Shown piece after piece: positions 1-10,806 of a stretch of DNA of 64,000 bases. The stretch lies in the NCBI RefSeq assembly GCF_037038585.1, contig NC_092559.1:14060488-14124487 (forward strand), in the 5' to 3' direction. The stretch is from Patagioenas fasciata. Lineage: Eukaryota > Chordata > Aves > Columbiformes > Columbidae. Every line of letters starts with the position of its first letter. The first letter of the stretch is position 1. The position numbers were made by a program, and so were the translations under genes. The notes under the pieces were generated by a model. That model saw only the letters and a program-made list of their open reading frames with translations. It searched no databases and had not been told where the DNA came from.

Positions 1-51
1 AGTCAGTCAGCAAGCAAACACTGCACCAGTGTAATTTCAAGGAAACGTCAT

Positions 52-883
52 TGTCACGGAGGGACCCCGAAGTTAGTTTTAGGCGGACAACCAGGTCCAA
101 AACGGGCTTTTATTCTGTCCGGGAAAGTCCGGGAAAACAACCAATTAGAAACGGGGTTTATACAATCAGTCACTCCGGTAACATAAAATACAGATTCGGA
201 TATCAACTTTGAGGAAATTATTGGGGTACAGCAAATAAGAATAATGGAGATCCACAGTGTGTATACACGTGGCTCACCAAAAACAATGCCAGAGCCGTCC
301 CTGACTCCAGGAAAAAAATACACCCACGTGTTTAGGGAGAAATTATATTAAGGATATACGCTTGCCTGAATCTGGCAAGGAATTATTAAAGAAAATACAC
401 GTGCTTATATTTAAGCATGGAATACACTCACGTGTCTAGTGAGGAAAACATCCACCCAAGTGGCGAGGAATTATTTAATACACTCGCTTATCTGGTGAGG
501 AAATATCTAAGTTATCACTCACCCACACGTGGAGACGAGGCAGTCCCATTTTTCTTTCGGGAGGTTACCTTAGACGGTATCCCAGTCCCGGGAAGGTTCT
601 CGGCGGCAGCATTTGGCCCGCGCTCCAAGAGGACCACACAAAAGGCAGCCTCGGCGGACCCCATTTATAGCCGTGTCAGATCTGGCTGTGGGCAGTCTAG
701 AAGCTTCGCGGCTTCTCTGCACCCCCCTACTGTGGCTACGTGCACCTCTGCACCCCCCTACTGTGGCTACATGAGCCCCCTCCTCTCTCCTAATGACTCT
801 GGCCTGGGTCTCCCAATAAGGACCATTAACTTGCCCCATTGAAGGAGAGGAGGGAGGTGTGCACACATGCAGCTGCCACATCA
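52..883 (-). mobile_element. LTR family C (full copy), left arm
   Basis: Read on the minus strand it starts TGATGTGGCAGC and ends CCCTCCGTGACA, giving TG...CA ends. It has a TATA box (GGCTATAAATGG, about 660-674), a tandem duplication of about 28 bp upstream of it (motif GTAGCCACAGTAGGGGGGTG, twice), and an AATAAA near 112. Between TATA and the 3' end lies a run of degenerate units containing CTTGCC...GGCAAG hairpins. The 5' edge is approximate and no target-site duplication was found. The frames that cross it look non-coding. Confidence 0.6.
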
Positions 884-1431
884 GTTCTCAGCGAGGGGGG
901 GGGAGGGGGGAGAGGTAGGGGGACAGTGTACTGCCACAGTCATGTGTCAGTTTCCACCTACTTCAGGTAAATAATTTCCATCTCCTCCCCGGGAAGATGA
1001 AAGATAAGTGAAGCCCTCAGCTTACTTAACACGCCTGTGTCACCAAACTTCACCTGATGGCTTGGGGATATAGAAGAGAAGAAGATGCCTTCCAGCGGGC
1101 ATCTCAGATGCCTCAGTAATATAGTGAAGGATTGCCCTGCTTTGCCATGCACATCTCCCTTTTTTAATAGCTGTTAAAGATTAAATTTGCCGTCTCGTGA
1201 TGTACTTCTGATTTGCTCTCACAGCATGAAGACGGTCTCTCCAACCACCCCCACCTCCACCATCCAGTGAGCTGGGGGTGGGCAAGAGGTTGGGAGGGGA
1301 CAGAGCCAGGACAACTGACCCAAACTGACAGAAGAGATATTCCACTCTGTCAGAGAAGCACCAGAACTGCCATTCGGACCAATTGTTTTCTCCTACCATA
1401 TCCCTCCTCACCAGAAAAGGGATACCAGAAC
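884..1431. other. No gene seen; LTR-like or unique sequence
   Basis: Between LTR C and the CR1 3' end. It contains a G-run and a C-rich patch (about 895-920) and a region resembling avian LTR U3 sequence (about 1200-1400). No open frame with recognisable content and no clear element ends. Confidence 0.4.
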
Positions 1432-1520
1432 CATAGAATAGAATAATATAAAAATAGAATCACTTTGGTTAGAAGAGATCCTTCAAGGTCATTGAGTCCA
1501 ACCATAACCTAACTCTAGCA

Positions 1521-4500
1521 CTAAACCATGTCCCTAAGAACCTCATCTATATGCCATTTAAACACCTCCAGGGATGGTGACTCCACCACTTCCCTGGGCA
1601 GCCTGTTCCAATGCCTGACAACCCTTTCCGTGAAGAATTTTTTCCTAATATCCAGTCTAAACCTCCCCTGGCACAACTTGAGACCGTTTCCTCTTGTCCT
1701 ATCACTTGCTACTTGGGAGAAGAGACCAACACCCTCCATGCTACAACCTCCTTTCAGATAGTTGTAGACAGCACTGAAGTCTCCCCTCAGCCTTCTTTTC
1801 TCGAGGCTAAACAGCCCCAGTTCCCTCAACCACTCCTCATAAGACTTGTGCTCCAGGCCCCTCACCAGCTTCATCGTCCTCCTCTGCACTCTCTCTAGTA
1901 TTTCAATGTCTTTCTTATAATGAGGGGCCCAAAACTGAACACAGCATTCAAGATGGGGTCTCACCAGCGCCAAGTACAGTGGAACAATCACTTCCCTAGT
2001 CCTGCTGGCCACACTATGCCTGATACAATCCAGGATGCTGTTGGCCTTTTTGGCCACCTGGGCACACTGCTGGCTCATATTCAGCTGGCTGTCAATCAAC
2101 ACCCCCAGATCCTTTTCTGCTAGGCAGCTTTCCAGCCGCTGTTCCCCGAGCCTGTAGTGCTGCCTGGGGTTGTTGTCACCCAAGTGCAGGACCCAGGACT
2201 TGCCCTTGTTAAACCTCGTACAATTGGCCTGAGCCCAACAATCCAGCCGGTCCAGATCCCTCTGTATAGCCTTCTGACCCTCAAGCAGATCAACACTCCT
2301 ACTGAACTTAGTGTCGTCTGCAAACTTACTAAGGGTGCACTCAATCCGTGGCGATGAGAACGACGCATACAGAGATGCATAGACAGAGACGCACAGACAC
2401 AGCGTTCTTGTTGGCAGCGAGAGCAGAACCAGGCAGAGCAGACCTGAGCTGGCCTGAGCCTTCTTTAATTAGCCTTTCTCCATTTATAGCTTTAAAGATA
2501 TGGGCCTGGACCAAGAGGTTAAACAGAACGTTTTTTTCAAAAAATGTTATTCCAAACACACACGCCCAGGCCCAACACTCACACGCCATACATCCTAAGG
2601 GCGGTGTTCTGGCCTGAGATATCATTCTCACTGTTTTGACTGATTGCTGTGATTTAATCTTGTTAGTAGTATTTCTTCTTTGACGCTCTGGATGGTCATG
2701 TTAGTATTGATCTTCCTTTATCATACAAGTGGCTGGACCTGCATGTCCTGCCGTTCCCACACAATCCCCTCATCTGGATCATCGATAAAGATATTAAACA
2801 GAACTGGCCCCAATACTGAGCCCTGAGGAACACCACTCATGACCGGCTGCCAACTGGATTTGGCTCCATTCACAACTCTTTGGGCCCAGCCATCCAGCAA
2901 GTTCTTTATCCATCAAAGAGTACACCCATCCAGGCCATGAGCTGTCAGCTTCTCCAGGAGAATGCCGTGGGATACAGTGTCAAAGGCCTTACTGAAGTCT
3001 AAGTACACAATATCCACAGCCTTTCCCTCATCTACAAGGTGGGTCACCTTGTCATAGAAGGAGATCAGGTTGCCTGCCTTTCATAAACCCATGCTGACTG
3101 GGACTGATCGCTTGGTTGTCTCGTATGTGCTGTGTGATGGCATTTAGGATGATCTGCTCCCTGACCTTCCCCGGCACTGAGGTCAGACTGGCAGGCCTGT
3201 AATTCCCTGGATCTTCCTTTCGGCCCTTCTTGTAGATGGGCATCATGTTTGCCAACTTCCAGTAAACTGGGACCTCCCCAGTTAGCCAACATTGCTGATA
3301 GATAATGGAAAGTGGCTTAGTGATAACCTCCGCCAGTTCCCTCAGCACCCTTGGGTGTATCCCATCCGGCCCCATAGACTTTTGGGTGTCCAAGTGGTGT
3401 AGCAGGTTGCTAAGCATTTCCCTTTGGATTATTGGGGCTTCATTCTGCTCCCCATCCCTGTCTTCTGGCTCAGGGGGCTGGGTACCTGGAGCACAACTGG
3501 TCTTACTATTAAAGACTAAGGCAAAGAAGATATTTAGTACATCAGCCTTTCCCTCATCTTCTGTCACTGTTTCCCCTCACATCCATCAGGAGATGGAGAT
3601 TCTCCTTAGCCTTTCTTTTGTTGCTGATATATTTATAGAAACATTTCTTGTTGCCTTTTACAACAGTGGCTGGGATTAAGTTCTAGTTGGGCTTTGGTCC
3701 TTCTAATTTTCTCCCTGCATAACCTCACAGAGTTCTTGTATTCCTCTTGAGTCACCTGCCCCTCCTTCCAAAGGTTATAAATTTTCTTTTTATTCCTAAG
3801 TTCCAGACACAGCTCTCTATTCAGCCAGGCCAGCCTTCTTCCCCGCCAGCTCGCTTTTGGGCACATGGGGACAGCCTGCTCCTGTGCCTCTAAGATTACC
3901 TTATTGAAGAGAGACCAGCCTTCCTGGACTCCTTTGTCCTTCAGGACTGCCTCCCAAGGGACTCTGCCAACCAGCCTCCTAAACAGATCAAAGTCTCCCC
4001 TTCGGAAGTCCAAAGTAGCAGTTCTGCTGACCACCCTCCTTACTTCTCCAAGAACAGAAAACTCAATCGTTTCATGATCACTATGCCCAAGGTGACCTCC
4101 AACCAACACATTGCCCACAAGTCCTTCTCTATTTACAAACAACAGATCCAGCGGGGTACCTTCCCCAGTAGGTTCGCTGACCAGCTGTGTCAAGGAGTTG
4201 TCCTCCATACACTCCAGGAGCCTCCTAGACTACTTCCTCTCTGCTGTGTTTTATTTCCAGCAGACATTCGGTAGGTTTAAGTCCCCCACAAAAACAAGGG
4301 CTAGCGATTGGGAGACTTCTCCCAGCTGCCTGCAAAATATTTCATCTGCCTCTTCATCCTGGTTGGGTGGTCTGTAACAGACTCCTACCAGGATATCTGC
4401 CTTGTTGCTCTTCCCCTTGATTCTCACCCATAGACACTCAACCCTATCATCACCCTCATCATGCTCCAGACTATCATAACACCCCCTGACATACATGGCT

Positions 4501-4787
4501 ACCCCACCTCCTCTCCTTCCTTGCCTATCTCTTCTGAAGATTTTATAACCATCTAATGCAGCACTCCAGTTGTCAGAATCATCCCACCATGTTTCTGAGA
4601 TGGCTACTATATCATAGCTTTTCTGCCTCACAATGGCTTCCCACCCCTCCTGTTTGTTGCCCATGCTGTGTGCATTCATACAGATGCACTTCAGCTGGGC
4701 CATTAATCCCGCCACCTTTTTCTGGTGAGAAGCCCTAAATTCCTTGGTGGCCATCCTCAAGTGCTTCCACGATTTCTGACAGATCAT
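1521..4787 (-). pseudogene. CR1 ORF2 relic (AP endonuclease plus reverse transcriptase), left arm
   Basis: Domains in order: AP-endonuclease-like (AISETWWDD, GGVAMYV, VCYRPPN, FVGDLNLP, about 4787-4250), linker, then RT with [36 protein letters not shown] and the catalytic FADD. The element is broken by a stop after VCWK, frameshifts near 3630 and 3052, and the family H LTR at 2349-2763, which falls between the RT blocks DDPDEG and [11 protein letters not shown]. The last 220 codons (1521-2183) remain open. Function in active elements: target-primed reverse transcription. Confidence 0.85.
2349..2763 (-). mobile_element. Solo LTR family H inserted in CR1, left arm
   Basis: Minus-strand LTR starting TGTGTGGGAACGG and ending CATCGCCA. 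The CR1 coding sequence resumes exactly on the far side and the short sequence GGAT is present at both edges, consistent with a 4-5 bp target-site duplication. It contains an AATTAAAGAAGG signal before a pyrimidine-rich R/U5-like tail (CTCTGTCT repeats). The solo form implies LTR-LTR recombination. One of the two arm mismatches (2403) lies inside it. Confidence 0.75.
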
Positions 4788-4946
4788 TAACCCTTGTGTT
4801 TATCCTACTGCGTGGCTCTCCATTCCCTACCTCCACTGGGATGGCAGTCTGAAGGGCCTCGCTAGCACCCCTTCCCTCAAATGCTGGCATGCCGCCCTTG
4901 GGTATGCTTCTGCCACATCTGGTTTCCTCCCCTCCCCGCTTCAAAT

Positions 4947-6176
4947 CTAGTTTAAAGTCCTCTCAATGAGTCCTGCTAACTCCTGCCCCAGGATCCTTTT
5001 CCCTTTTTGAGACAGGTGTGTCATATTTCTTGCTAGCAGACCAGGTGCCGTGTAACCCAGCCCATGATCAAAACCAAAAAATTCTGCCAGTGACACCAGT
5101 CCCACAGCCAGGTACTGATCTGGCGGTCTTCCTGCATCTTTCCTCCTGAAACCCTGCAACTGTGGGGACAGAGGGGACACTACTTGTGCTCCTGACCCTT
5201 TGATCAGTCATCCCAAGATCCTGAAGTCTCTCTTGATTGCCTTTCGTTTTCCCTTTTCACTTACATCATTGCCTACCTGAAAAATTATTAGGGGATAATA
5301 GTCTGAGAGCCTAACATGGGCAGGAAGTTTACTTTTTATGTCTTTAACGCTGGCCCCAGGGAGGCATCAGACTTCCCGAAGAAGTGGGTCTAGCCTGCAT
5401 ATAGGGCCTTCTGTTCCCTTTAGAAGGGAGTCTCCCACGAACACAACCCACCTTTTTTCCTTTGTGGGAGCTGTTTTGATGGAGGGCACAGAATGACTTA
5501 TCCTCTGCGGCACTTCCAACTTAGCGGAACCGCCTCCCTCAATGTTGTTGCTTGGTTCCACTTGCAAGGCCTCATACCTGTTTTGCGAGGGAACCTGGGA
5601 AGGTGGGGTGGTCACAAAAGGGACCCTCCTCCTTCTACGCCGAGCAGGAACACGCTGCCATTGCCCCCTATCCCTCGTGTCACTGCATTCCACATCCAGA
5701 GCCTCATGCCTGTTGAACGGAGGCACCCGGGAGGGTGGGGTGGGTAAGGGGGTGTTTCTCCTGCCAACCCAAGTGTGGACTTTATTCCATTCATCCCTTT
5801 CCCTTGCCCTGATTTTTTCAGTCAGGCAAGGGGAGGATACAGGAATCCCTTGATCTTCATTTCTTGCTGGTGGTCTTATCTGTCTGTGGGTGACCAAAGC
5901 TTGATCCCACAGGTCGATTTCCTTTACCAGCTCCCTGATACTTCTCGACCTTTCTAACTCCTCTTTCAGTTCTACTACCAGGCTGAGGAGGTCATCCAAC
6001 TTCTCACACCTCACACAAATGTTTTCTCTACTGCCACTCTATACCAGTGAAAGGCTCTGGCATACTCTGCAGACTGAGGTCTGGGTGGCTGCATGTTCCC
6101 ATGGCAGCTCTGTCTGGGTTGTTACCTCTATGTTGTTGAGTGCAGAGTACTTACCTTTGCCCCGAGTGGGTACCAT
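4947..6176 (-). pseudogene. CR1 ORF1 relic (coiled coil plus SGNH/esterase-like domain), left arm
   Basis: The reading begins at an ATG at 6176-6174 (MVPTRGKGKYS), followed by two CxxC pairs (CRVCQ, VRCEKL) and a leucine-rich coiled coil (DDLLSLVVELKEELERSRS). The C-terminal half is the esterase-like domain of CR1 ORF1: a GDS nucleophile motif (VFVGDSLLKGTE), a block with DYYPLIIFQVGND and a THLSQKGKRIL block. In-frame stops at 6041-6039 (TAG), after LLREV (TGA) and after FRILG break it. In active CR1 elements this protein is thought to act in RNA or membrane binding during retrotransposition. Confidence 0.8.
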
Positions 6177-6295
6177 AGTTGGCTCCTTCTGCGAGGGTGA
6201 CGAAAACCAATTGAGGTAATCACTTGAGCCAGCAAAGCTTCCTCACCCTACCCACTCACCCTTCAGCGCAAACTGCCACACTAACTGCCTCACCC

Positions 6296-6736
6296 CTGTT
6301 TGCTGGCCTTGTTTGCTACGCTCCCTAGGAGGCCATTTGAATCTTCCTTGGTTGCTCCTGGCAATGCCCCCTCTGCATCAGCCCCTCTCACAAGATCAGC
6401 TGGTTCACAGCAATTCTCTCAGCATGACCACAGTTTTGCCCGGCTACAGGATTCCCTCCTCATCTCCTCAATCCATGCCTAGGCTCAGCTCTTAACATAG
6501 CCACTGCTGCGCTCTTCGTTTCACCACGTTAAAATATCTGGCAGTTTCTCTGTAGCCGTTGCTGTGCTTGTTGCACGTCGCTGACTGAGAGGCCATAAAA
6601 CACAGCCATTGATAAAGCACTCCAACAGGAGTTGGATGCTTCCAACACATTGCACTGTGCCGAAACCACCCTTGTATGGCACACCTGTAGCGTCACATAT
6701 GGTATTTTCTACCGTTTTAGCAGCAGCCTACACTGG
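6296..6736. other. No gene recognised (CR1 5' flank)
   Basis: Between the CR1 5' end and LTR J. It could hold extra CR1 5' UTR or unique W sequence. No frame here has recognisable content. Confidence 0.4.
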
Positions 6737-7369
6737 TGTGCTGGTTTGACTGAAAGTGAGTTAATTTTTTCATGCAGTTAGAATTTTTTTTCATAGCTAG
6801 CACGGTCATCATTTAGATTTAATTGGAGAACAAGAAGATAACAGCCTGGGACAGAGTAAATGGTTTTAATTGCTCTGGTCCGAGAGCCAAGAACAGTTCC
6901 GAGTGCTCTGCCCACAGGCATGAGGCAGCTAGTAAGGGGGGCATAGATGGGGCAGACCATGACCGACATCCAGACTGATCAATAAGAATATTCCACGCCA
7001 TTAGCATCATGCTTCATACTTAAGGAGAGTCAAGATCTTGCAGCTAGCTCTTTGTCAGAGCCGGGCCAGAGACCCGTTTGGGAGAGTTCTGTTCAGGACT
7101 TTATTTTGGCCTCTGGCCATCCTGCCATTTTGCACAGGCCTCTGGACCTTACAGTCTTTTTCTCTCTTCTCTCTCTCTTTTATTTTAGATTCTATTTTCC
7201 ATTTTCTATATATGACTATTAGTACATTGGTGTTATTTTATTAAACTGTGTTTGTTTATCTCAATCCAAGTTTCTCCCTTCCCTTTTGATTCTCTCACGC
7301 ATGCAGGATGGGGGGAAGTGAGCGAGCAGCTATGGTGGTTATATTGCTAGCTTGATTTAAACCATGACA
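6737..7369 (-). mobile_element. Solo LTR family J, left arm
   Basis: Minus-strand LTR starting TGTCATGGTTTAAA and ending CAAACCAGCACA, 633 bp, with TG...CA ends. The flanks are CCAGC on one side and CCAGT on the other, a 5-bp target-site duplication with one change. It contains an AATAAAA signal near 7240 and an AT-rich U3. No internal retroviral sequence adjoins it, so it is a solo LTR downstream of HINTW. Confidence 0.75.
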
Positions 7370-7625
7370 GCTGGCTTCAAGTACATTTGCATACTACTTC
7401 CAAAAAGCAAAGAGTTTGCTTCCTACAAGATGCAGGAGACTATTGCTAAGCAGTTCCAGCATCACGTTTCAAATGACTGGGCAAATCATTATCTATCTAT
7501 AGAACACTGTTAACGGACTGAAATGTTCCACATACTTAAGCTCAGGGGAGACACCATTTTAACTCATACAACTATTTCCCTCAGTAAAAACGCACAAGAC
7601 AGAGATGATATCCCCATGCTAAATC
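7370..7625. other. HINTW 3' flank, apparently unique sequence
   Basis: Sequence between LTR J and the HINTW polyadenylation signal. No repeat family recognised and no open frame of note. It is one of the few candidate single-origin W stretches in the arm. Confidence 0.4.
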
Positions 7626-7631
7626 TTTATT
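7626..7631 (-). terminator. HINTW: Polyadenylation signal of the left HINTW copy
   Basis: AATAAA on the minus strand about 150 bases beyond the HINTW stop codon, followed by a T/G-rich stretch (CTGTCTTGTGCG). Position and spacing suit a short HINT1-type 3' UTR. Confidence 0.7.
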
Positions 7632-7780
7632 GTGCAACCGCTGCTCAAAGCTTTTAGTACTTTCCACAGACACACATCACACAAAATCAGACATCAACTG
7701 TGTCGAGATTGACGGGCAACAAACAAAATCCATTCAGTGGCCACTCGTACACATGCAGCAACTCCCGCGGTGCAAAAATC

Positions 7781-8868
7781 TTAGCCAGGCGGCCAGCCCA
7801 ACTCACAACCACCTAGAATAGGTAGATGTACGCGACAGACAGACTGCCCACACTCAGGCCCTTCATCCACAACCATCCGGAATCCATTGGTCAGGCCCAG
7901 GTGAGCAGCACGCTTCTTGCCCACAATCATTAAATGCCTAAGAAGCTGGAGAAGGAAGTACAGAACCATAAATAAATAAAATAAAAAGCCACACGCAAAG
8001 AGGAGAAAGGGCACGAAGGGAAGGAATGAGAACAGATAACCACACAGAGAAACCAGTTAGCCCATTCCTACCAATTCAACCATTGCGCTTCAAATTACTG
8101 TCTGTCCACCCACCTGCAACTGACATTTTCCAAGCAAAGCTACAAAGACCGATTATGCACACCACTGTGGGGGAAAAACAGAGCTATGCCATTTTCTTCA
8201 GGCTAGACACTAGCAGGCTGCATAACAGTCACAAAAGCTAAGTTTGTCTCTGGGTTAAAGCCCCCATTATAACTTCAGGCAACATAAGCAATTCTGGTGC
8301 AAAATAAACTTTAGGCTGCCTTTTGCATGGGTTTACAGAGTCTTTGAACTTGACTTTCATAGCTAAAAAAAAAACATCCAGCACCTCTCAGCCAGTTTTG
8401 CCCTTCCTCACCCCTGACCTACCAAAGACCCCAAGCCATTTTCTCCGTATTAGAAAAAGTACTACTAGTAGTAGTACTCTTACTCTATAAACCATGACAA
8501 AAGGCATCAGACTGCGCTCCGAAACAACGCTGCATTTTGCACCAGAAGTACATACTCAGAGGTGAGCATTGCTTTATATCACTGCTTTTAGTCAAAAAGC
8601 TCAATTGCATTGCAAGCTAGAGGCAAGAAACTATAGCGTCAGAAAACCCAAAATAGCCTGTTGTGCCCTATCAAGAAGAAAAGAGGGGATAGGAAAGAGT
8701 CTAATAAATTAGGAACTATTTACAGGTACAGTTTAGCATACAAAAAGCTTCCACAGTACTTACAGAGTCACCAGAATCTTCTGCTTCAGATAACCTGATA
8801 ATTGGTTCCTTAGGCATGGCTAGAAAAAGTGTCCAAGCTTGGGGTGAAAGACCATGGAACGCAAGGCA
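7781..8868 (-). CDS. HINTW: HINTW (HINT1W), exons 2 and 3, left-arm copy; exon 1 not seen
   Basis: Coding parts: exon 2 at 8868-8764 (35 codons) and exon 3 at 7945-7781 (54 codons plus TAA). The exon 2 acceptor is TTCCTCCAG, its donor GTAAGT; the exon 3 acceptor is CCTTCTCCAG. Intron 2 is 818 bp. Exon 2 contains [11 protein letters not shown] and [11 protein letters not shown]; exon 3 contains [20 protein letters not shown] and ends LGWPPG. These align end to end with the last two coding exons of HINT1, a HIT-family nucleoside phosphoramidase. The triad HxHxH is RVHLP here: the central (nucleophile) histidine is kept and the outer two are lost. The change from FHDI to FHGL is also seen. Such loss is expected for HINTW, whose product is thought not to be a normal hydrolase. 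HINT1 exon 1 (about 37 codons) was not found upstream in the arm or spacer, where ERVs begin 595 bp before exon 2. It may be a 5'-truncated gene or use a distant or LTR-derived first exon. Confidence 0.85.
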
Positions 8869-9463
8869 CTGGAGGAAGAGTAAACAGTTAAAATGTAATT
8901 GGCTTCAGAGAAAGGTAATAGCTTAAGCAAATCAATATGCCGCACTGGACTTGTACAGCAGCAGATTACCAGATAGCCCAAACGTTGATTTTTCTTATGT
9001 GACATTAATACTTTCTATATGCATAATAAAACACATTTACAGAGTCCCCTCTAGAAGTGGGATTCAGCATGCAAGACAATGGGGGCAAGGAAATGGGCCA
9101 GTCCTTCAGATTAGCAACCTCCACTATGTTTTCATTTGGGTTGATTGTTTCTTAAGCAGCTTTTCTATTCAATGCGGTCCACGCAGAGGCAGGAGACAAA
9201 TGGCTTAACTCAATCAGCAAATAATTTAGCAAAGTGGAAGATCAGCGGCCACTCATTTTCCATGGTACAGGGGGAGCTCAAGTATGGAATGAAAGCATAA
9301 TCGCAGAAAAAATAATAAGAAAAATAAGAAAAGCTGTAATTCTTTGCTTTAATAATCCAGTTTTGGGCTTCAGAACCAAAGCCTAGCACATCAGAGCTGT
9401 GAAATCTCTATAATACTATTATGAGGCACATCAAGCCCTGCATTTCTCTGTTGGAAAGTAAAA
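8869..9463. other. HINTW intron 1 remnant
   Basis: 595 bp of AT-rich non-repeat-looking sequence between the exon 2 acceptor and an LTR of family H. No exon-like frame matching HINT1 exon 1 was found. If the gene is intact, intron 1 must continue through the retroviral block. Confidence 0.5.
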
Positions 9464-9980
9464 TGTGGGAAAGCAAGATGTGCGGTTCCAGTCATCTGGA
9501 TGATAAAGGAAGATCAATACTAACATGACCATCTGGACAGTCGAAGACATAATACTAACATAATAGCATATAAAGGGCCTTGGACAGATTACTTTGAAGT
9601 ACGTTTCTCGTAATTGTAAAAAGTTATAGCCCAGACTCGTGACAATGGTATCTCGGGCCAGATAACCGCCCCCAAGTGCATGGGATGTGTGAATGTCCTT
9701 GGGCCGGGTCTGTGAATGAGTGGAACAACAAGTGAGACAAACATCACATGAGTTTAGTGTGTTCTTAATAACAATTAGTGGAAAAGCACCTTTTTGTAAA
9801 CATCTTAGTCCAGGCCTGTACCTGTAAATCCTATAAATTGTCAATGGTGAATAAAGAAGGCAGCCTAGGCCTAGGTCAGCTCTCTGCTTGGCCAGGCTCT
9901 GCGCTCCTTCCTGAACAAGATCTCTGCCTCTGCGTGAATTTCTGTCTGCGTCCTGGTACGTGTCGTTCCTAATCGACGCA
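9464..9980 (+). mobile_element. LTR family H (longer variant), left arm
   Basis: Starts TGTGGGAAAGCAAG and ends near CTAATCGACGCA. It shares with the H copy at 2349-2763 the ATGATAAAGGAAGATCAATA block, and with the spacer copy (25742-25920) the block from TTAGTCCAGGCC through CCTAGGCCTAGGTCAGC to the CT-rich tail. An AATAAAG signal lies near 9850. It is antisense to the HINTW copy beside it. No clear target-site duplication. Confidence 0.65.
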
Positions 9981-10011
9981 TTTCTCCTATGTGGAACCAA
10001 CTCATTACGGT

Positions 10012-10415
10012 TGTGAAAAATATGATAATGATTTGTGCTAAGTGGAAAATTCTGCTAAGCTGCAGAAATGACTCTTGTTGACCAAATAAGGCATGGCACC
10101 TGTTTAATTTGGAAAGATTGTTACAGTTGGTCGTTGGGCAAACTGTTGTGAGGGGGGACACTGAGGAAGAAGGAACTCTTCAGCCACCAATGAGAAAGAG
10201 AGAAGACCCCTAGTGACAACCAACCACGGAGTCTGAGTGCAAGAAGGACTAGCCGAGGCAATAAAAAGAGTTCATCAGAAACCTAAGGCATGCATGTTGG
10301 CAGAGCGCAGACTCCCCATGCACCCAGTGCTGTTTTGCTTATGCTTTAATGAACACGTTTTTAATGAGTTGTATTAAACGTTGTTATTCATGAGGAAAAA
10401 GCGTGAGTTATTTCA
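10012..10415 (+). mobile_element. LTR family D, 5' LTR of a class I-like ERV, left arm
   Basis: Begins TGTGAAAAATATG (approximate) and ends GTTATTTCA two bases before a primer-binding-site-like TGGTGACCTCGATGTGA (10418). A retroviral leader and gag start follow at 10807, making this a 5' LTR. AATAAAAAG near 10260 may serve as TATA-like or polyA element. No 3' partner LTR was recognised. Confidence 0.65.
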
Positions 10416-10417
10416 AC

Positions 10418-10435
10418 TGGTGACCTCGATGTGAC
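10418..10435 (+). other. Primer-binding-site-like sequence of the class I ERV
   Basis: TGGTGACCTCGATGTGAC directly after LTR D. The TGGTGAC core recurs after LTRs A, B, G and H in this window. I cannot assign the priming tRNA with confidence. Confidence 0.55.
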
Positions 10436-10806
10436 AACCTTGGATAGCTCTGTGTTACCCCAGGTTCAAGGGGGGCGCCTCACTTTAATAGTGGCTCTTG
10501 GACTCGGGTGTGCGAAGAGCTACCAACGTTATTCAAAATTAAAGCATAAGCAAAAGAATTGAGCTCCCTCCCTCCGAATTACAGCAGTACACCCGTAATT
10601 CAAGGTGCACGAAGACCCCGGCAGAAACAGCGGACTGTAAGCACTGCCGGGTTGGGTGGTCTAAATGGTGCTGAATGTGTGAGACATTAATGCAGTTATG
10701 AAGCGAGTGCGGAGTCCTTCTAGGTGCGGTTCCAACACCCCGCGAGGGGCTTGGCCACCGAAGGGACGAAGCGAAAGGACAAAGGAGTGAAAGAGCACCA
10801 TTTGGG

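Larger units (their letters stand above)
1432..6295 (-). mobile_element. Near full-length CR1 LINE, left arm, split by a solo LTR
   Basis: Minus-strand CR1 retrotransposon of about 4.45 kb once the inserted LTR at 2349-2763 is removed. The 3' end shows the typical short ATTCTAT-type terminal repeats (1433-1460). The 5' end is approximate. ORF1 and ORF2 are both recognisable but carry stops and frameshifts, so the copy is dead. Most CR1 copies are severely 5'-truncated, so one retaining the 5' UTR, ORF1 and ORF2 is uncommon. Twin at 48430-53293. Confidence 0.85.

Noticed and set aside
417..842. 141-codon open frame on the plus strand
   Set aside because: Antisense to LTR C and formed by its repeats; no domain and no coding-type pattern.
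5493..5853. Plus-strand frames of 84 and 103 codons rich in Pro and Gly
   Set aside because: Antisense shadows of CR1 ORF1.
8460..8485. Short palindrome ACTACTAGTAGTAGT as a regulatory site
   Set aside because: Simple triplet-type repeat inside HINTW intron 2; nothing ties it to regulation.
9431..10000. 189-codon minus-strand frame
   Set aside because: Reads backwards through LTR H; its start and end fall within LTR sequence and the mirror copy merely repeats it.
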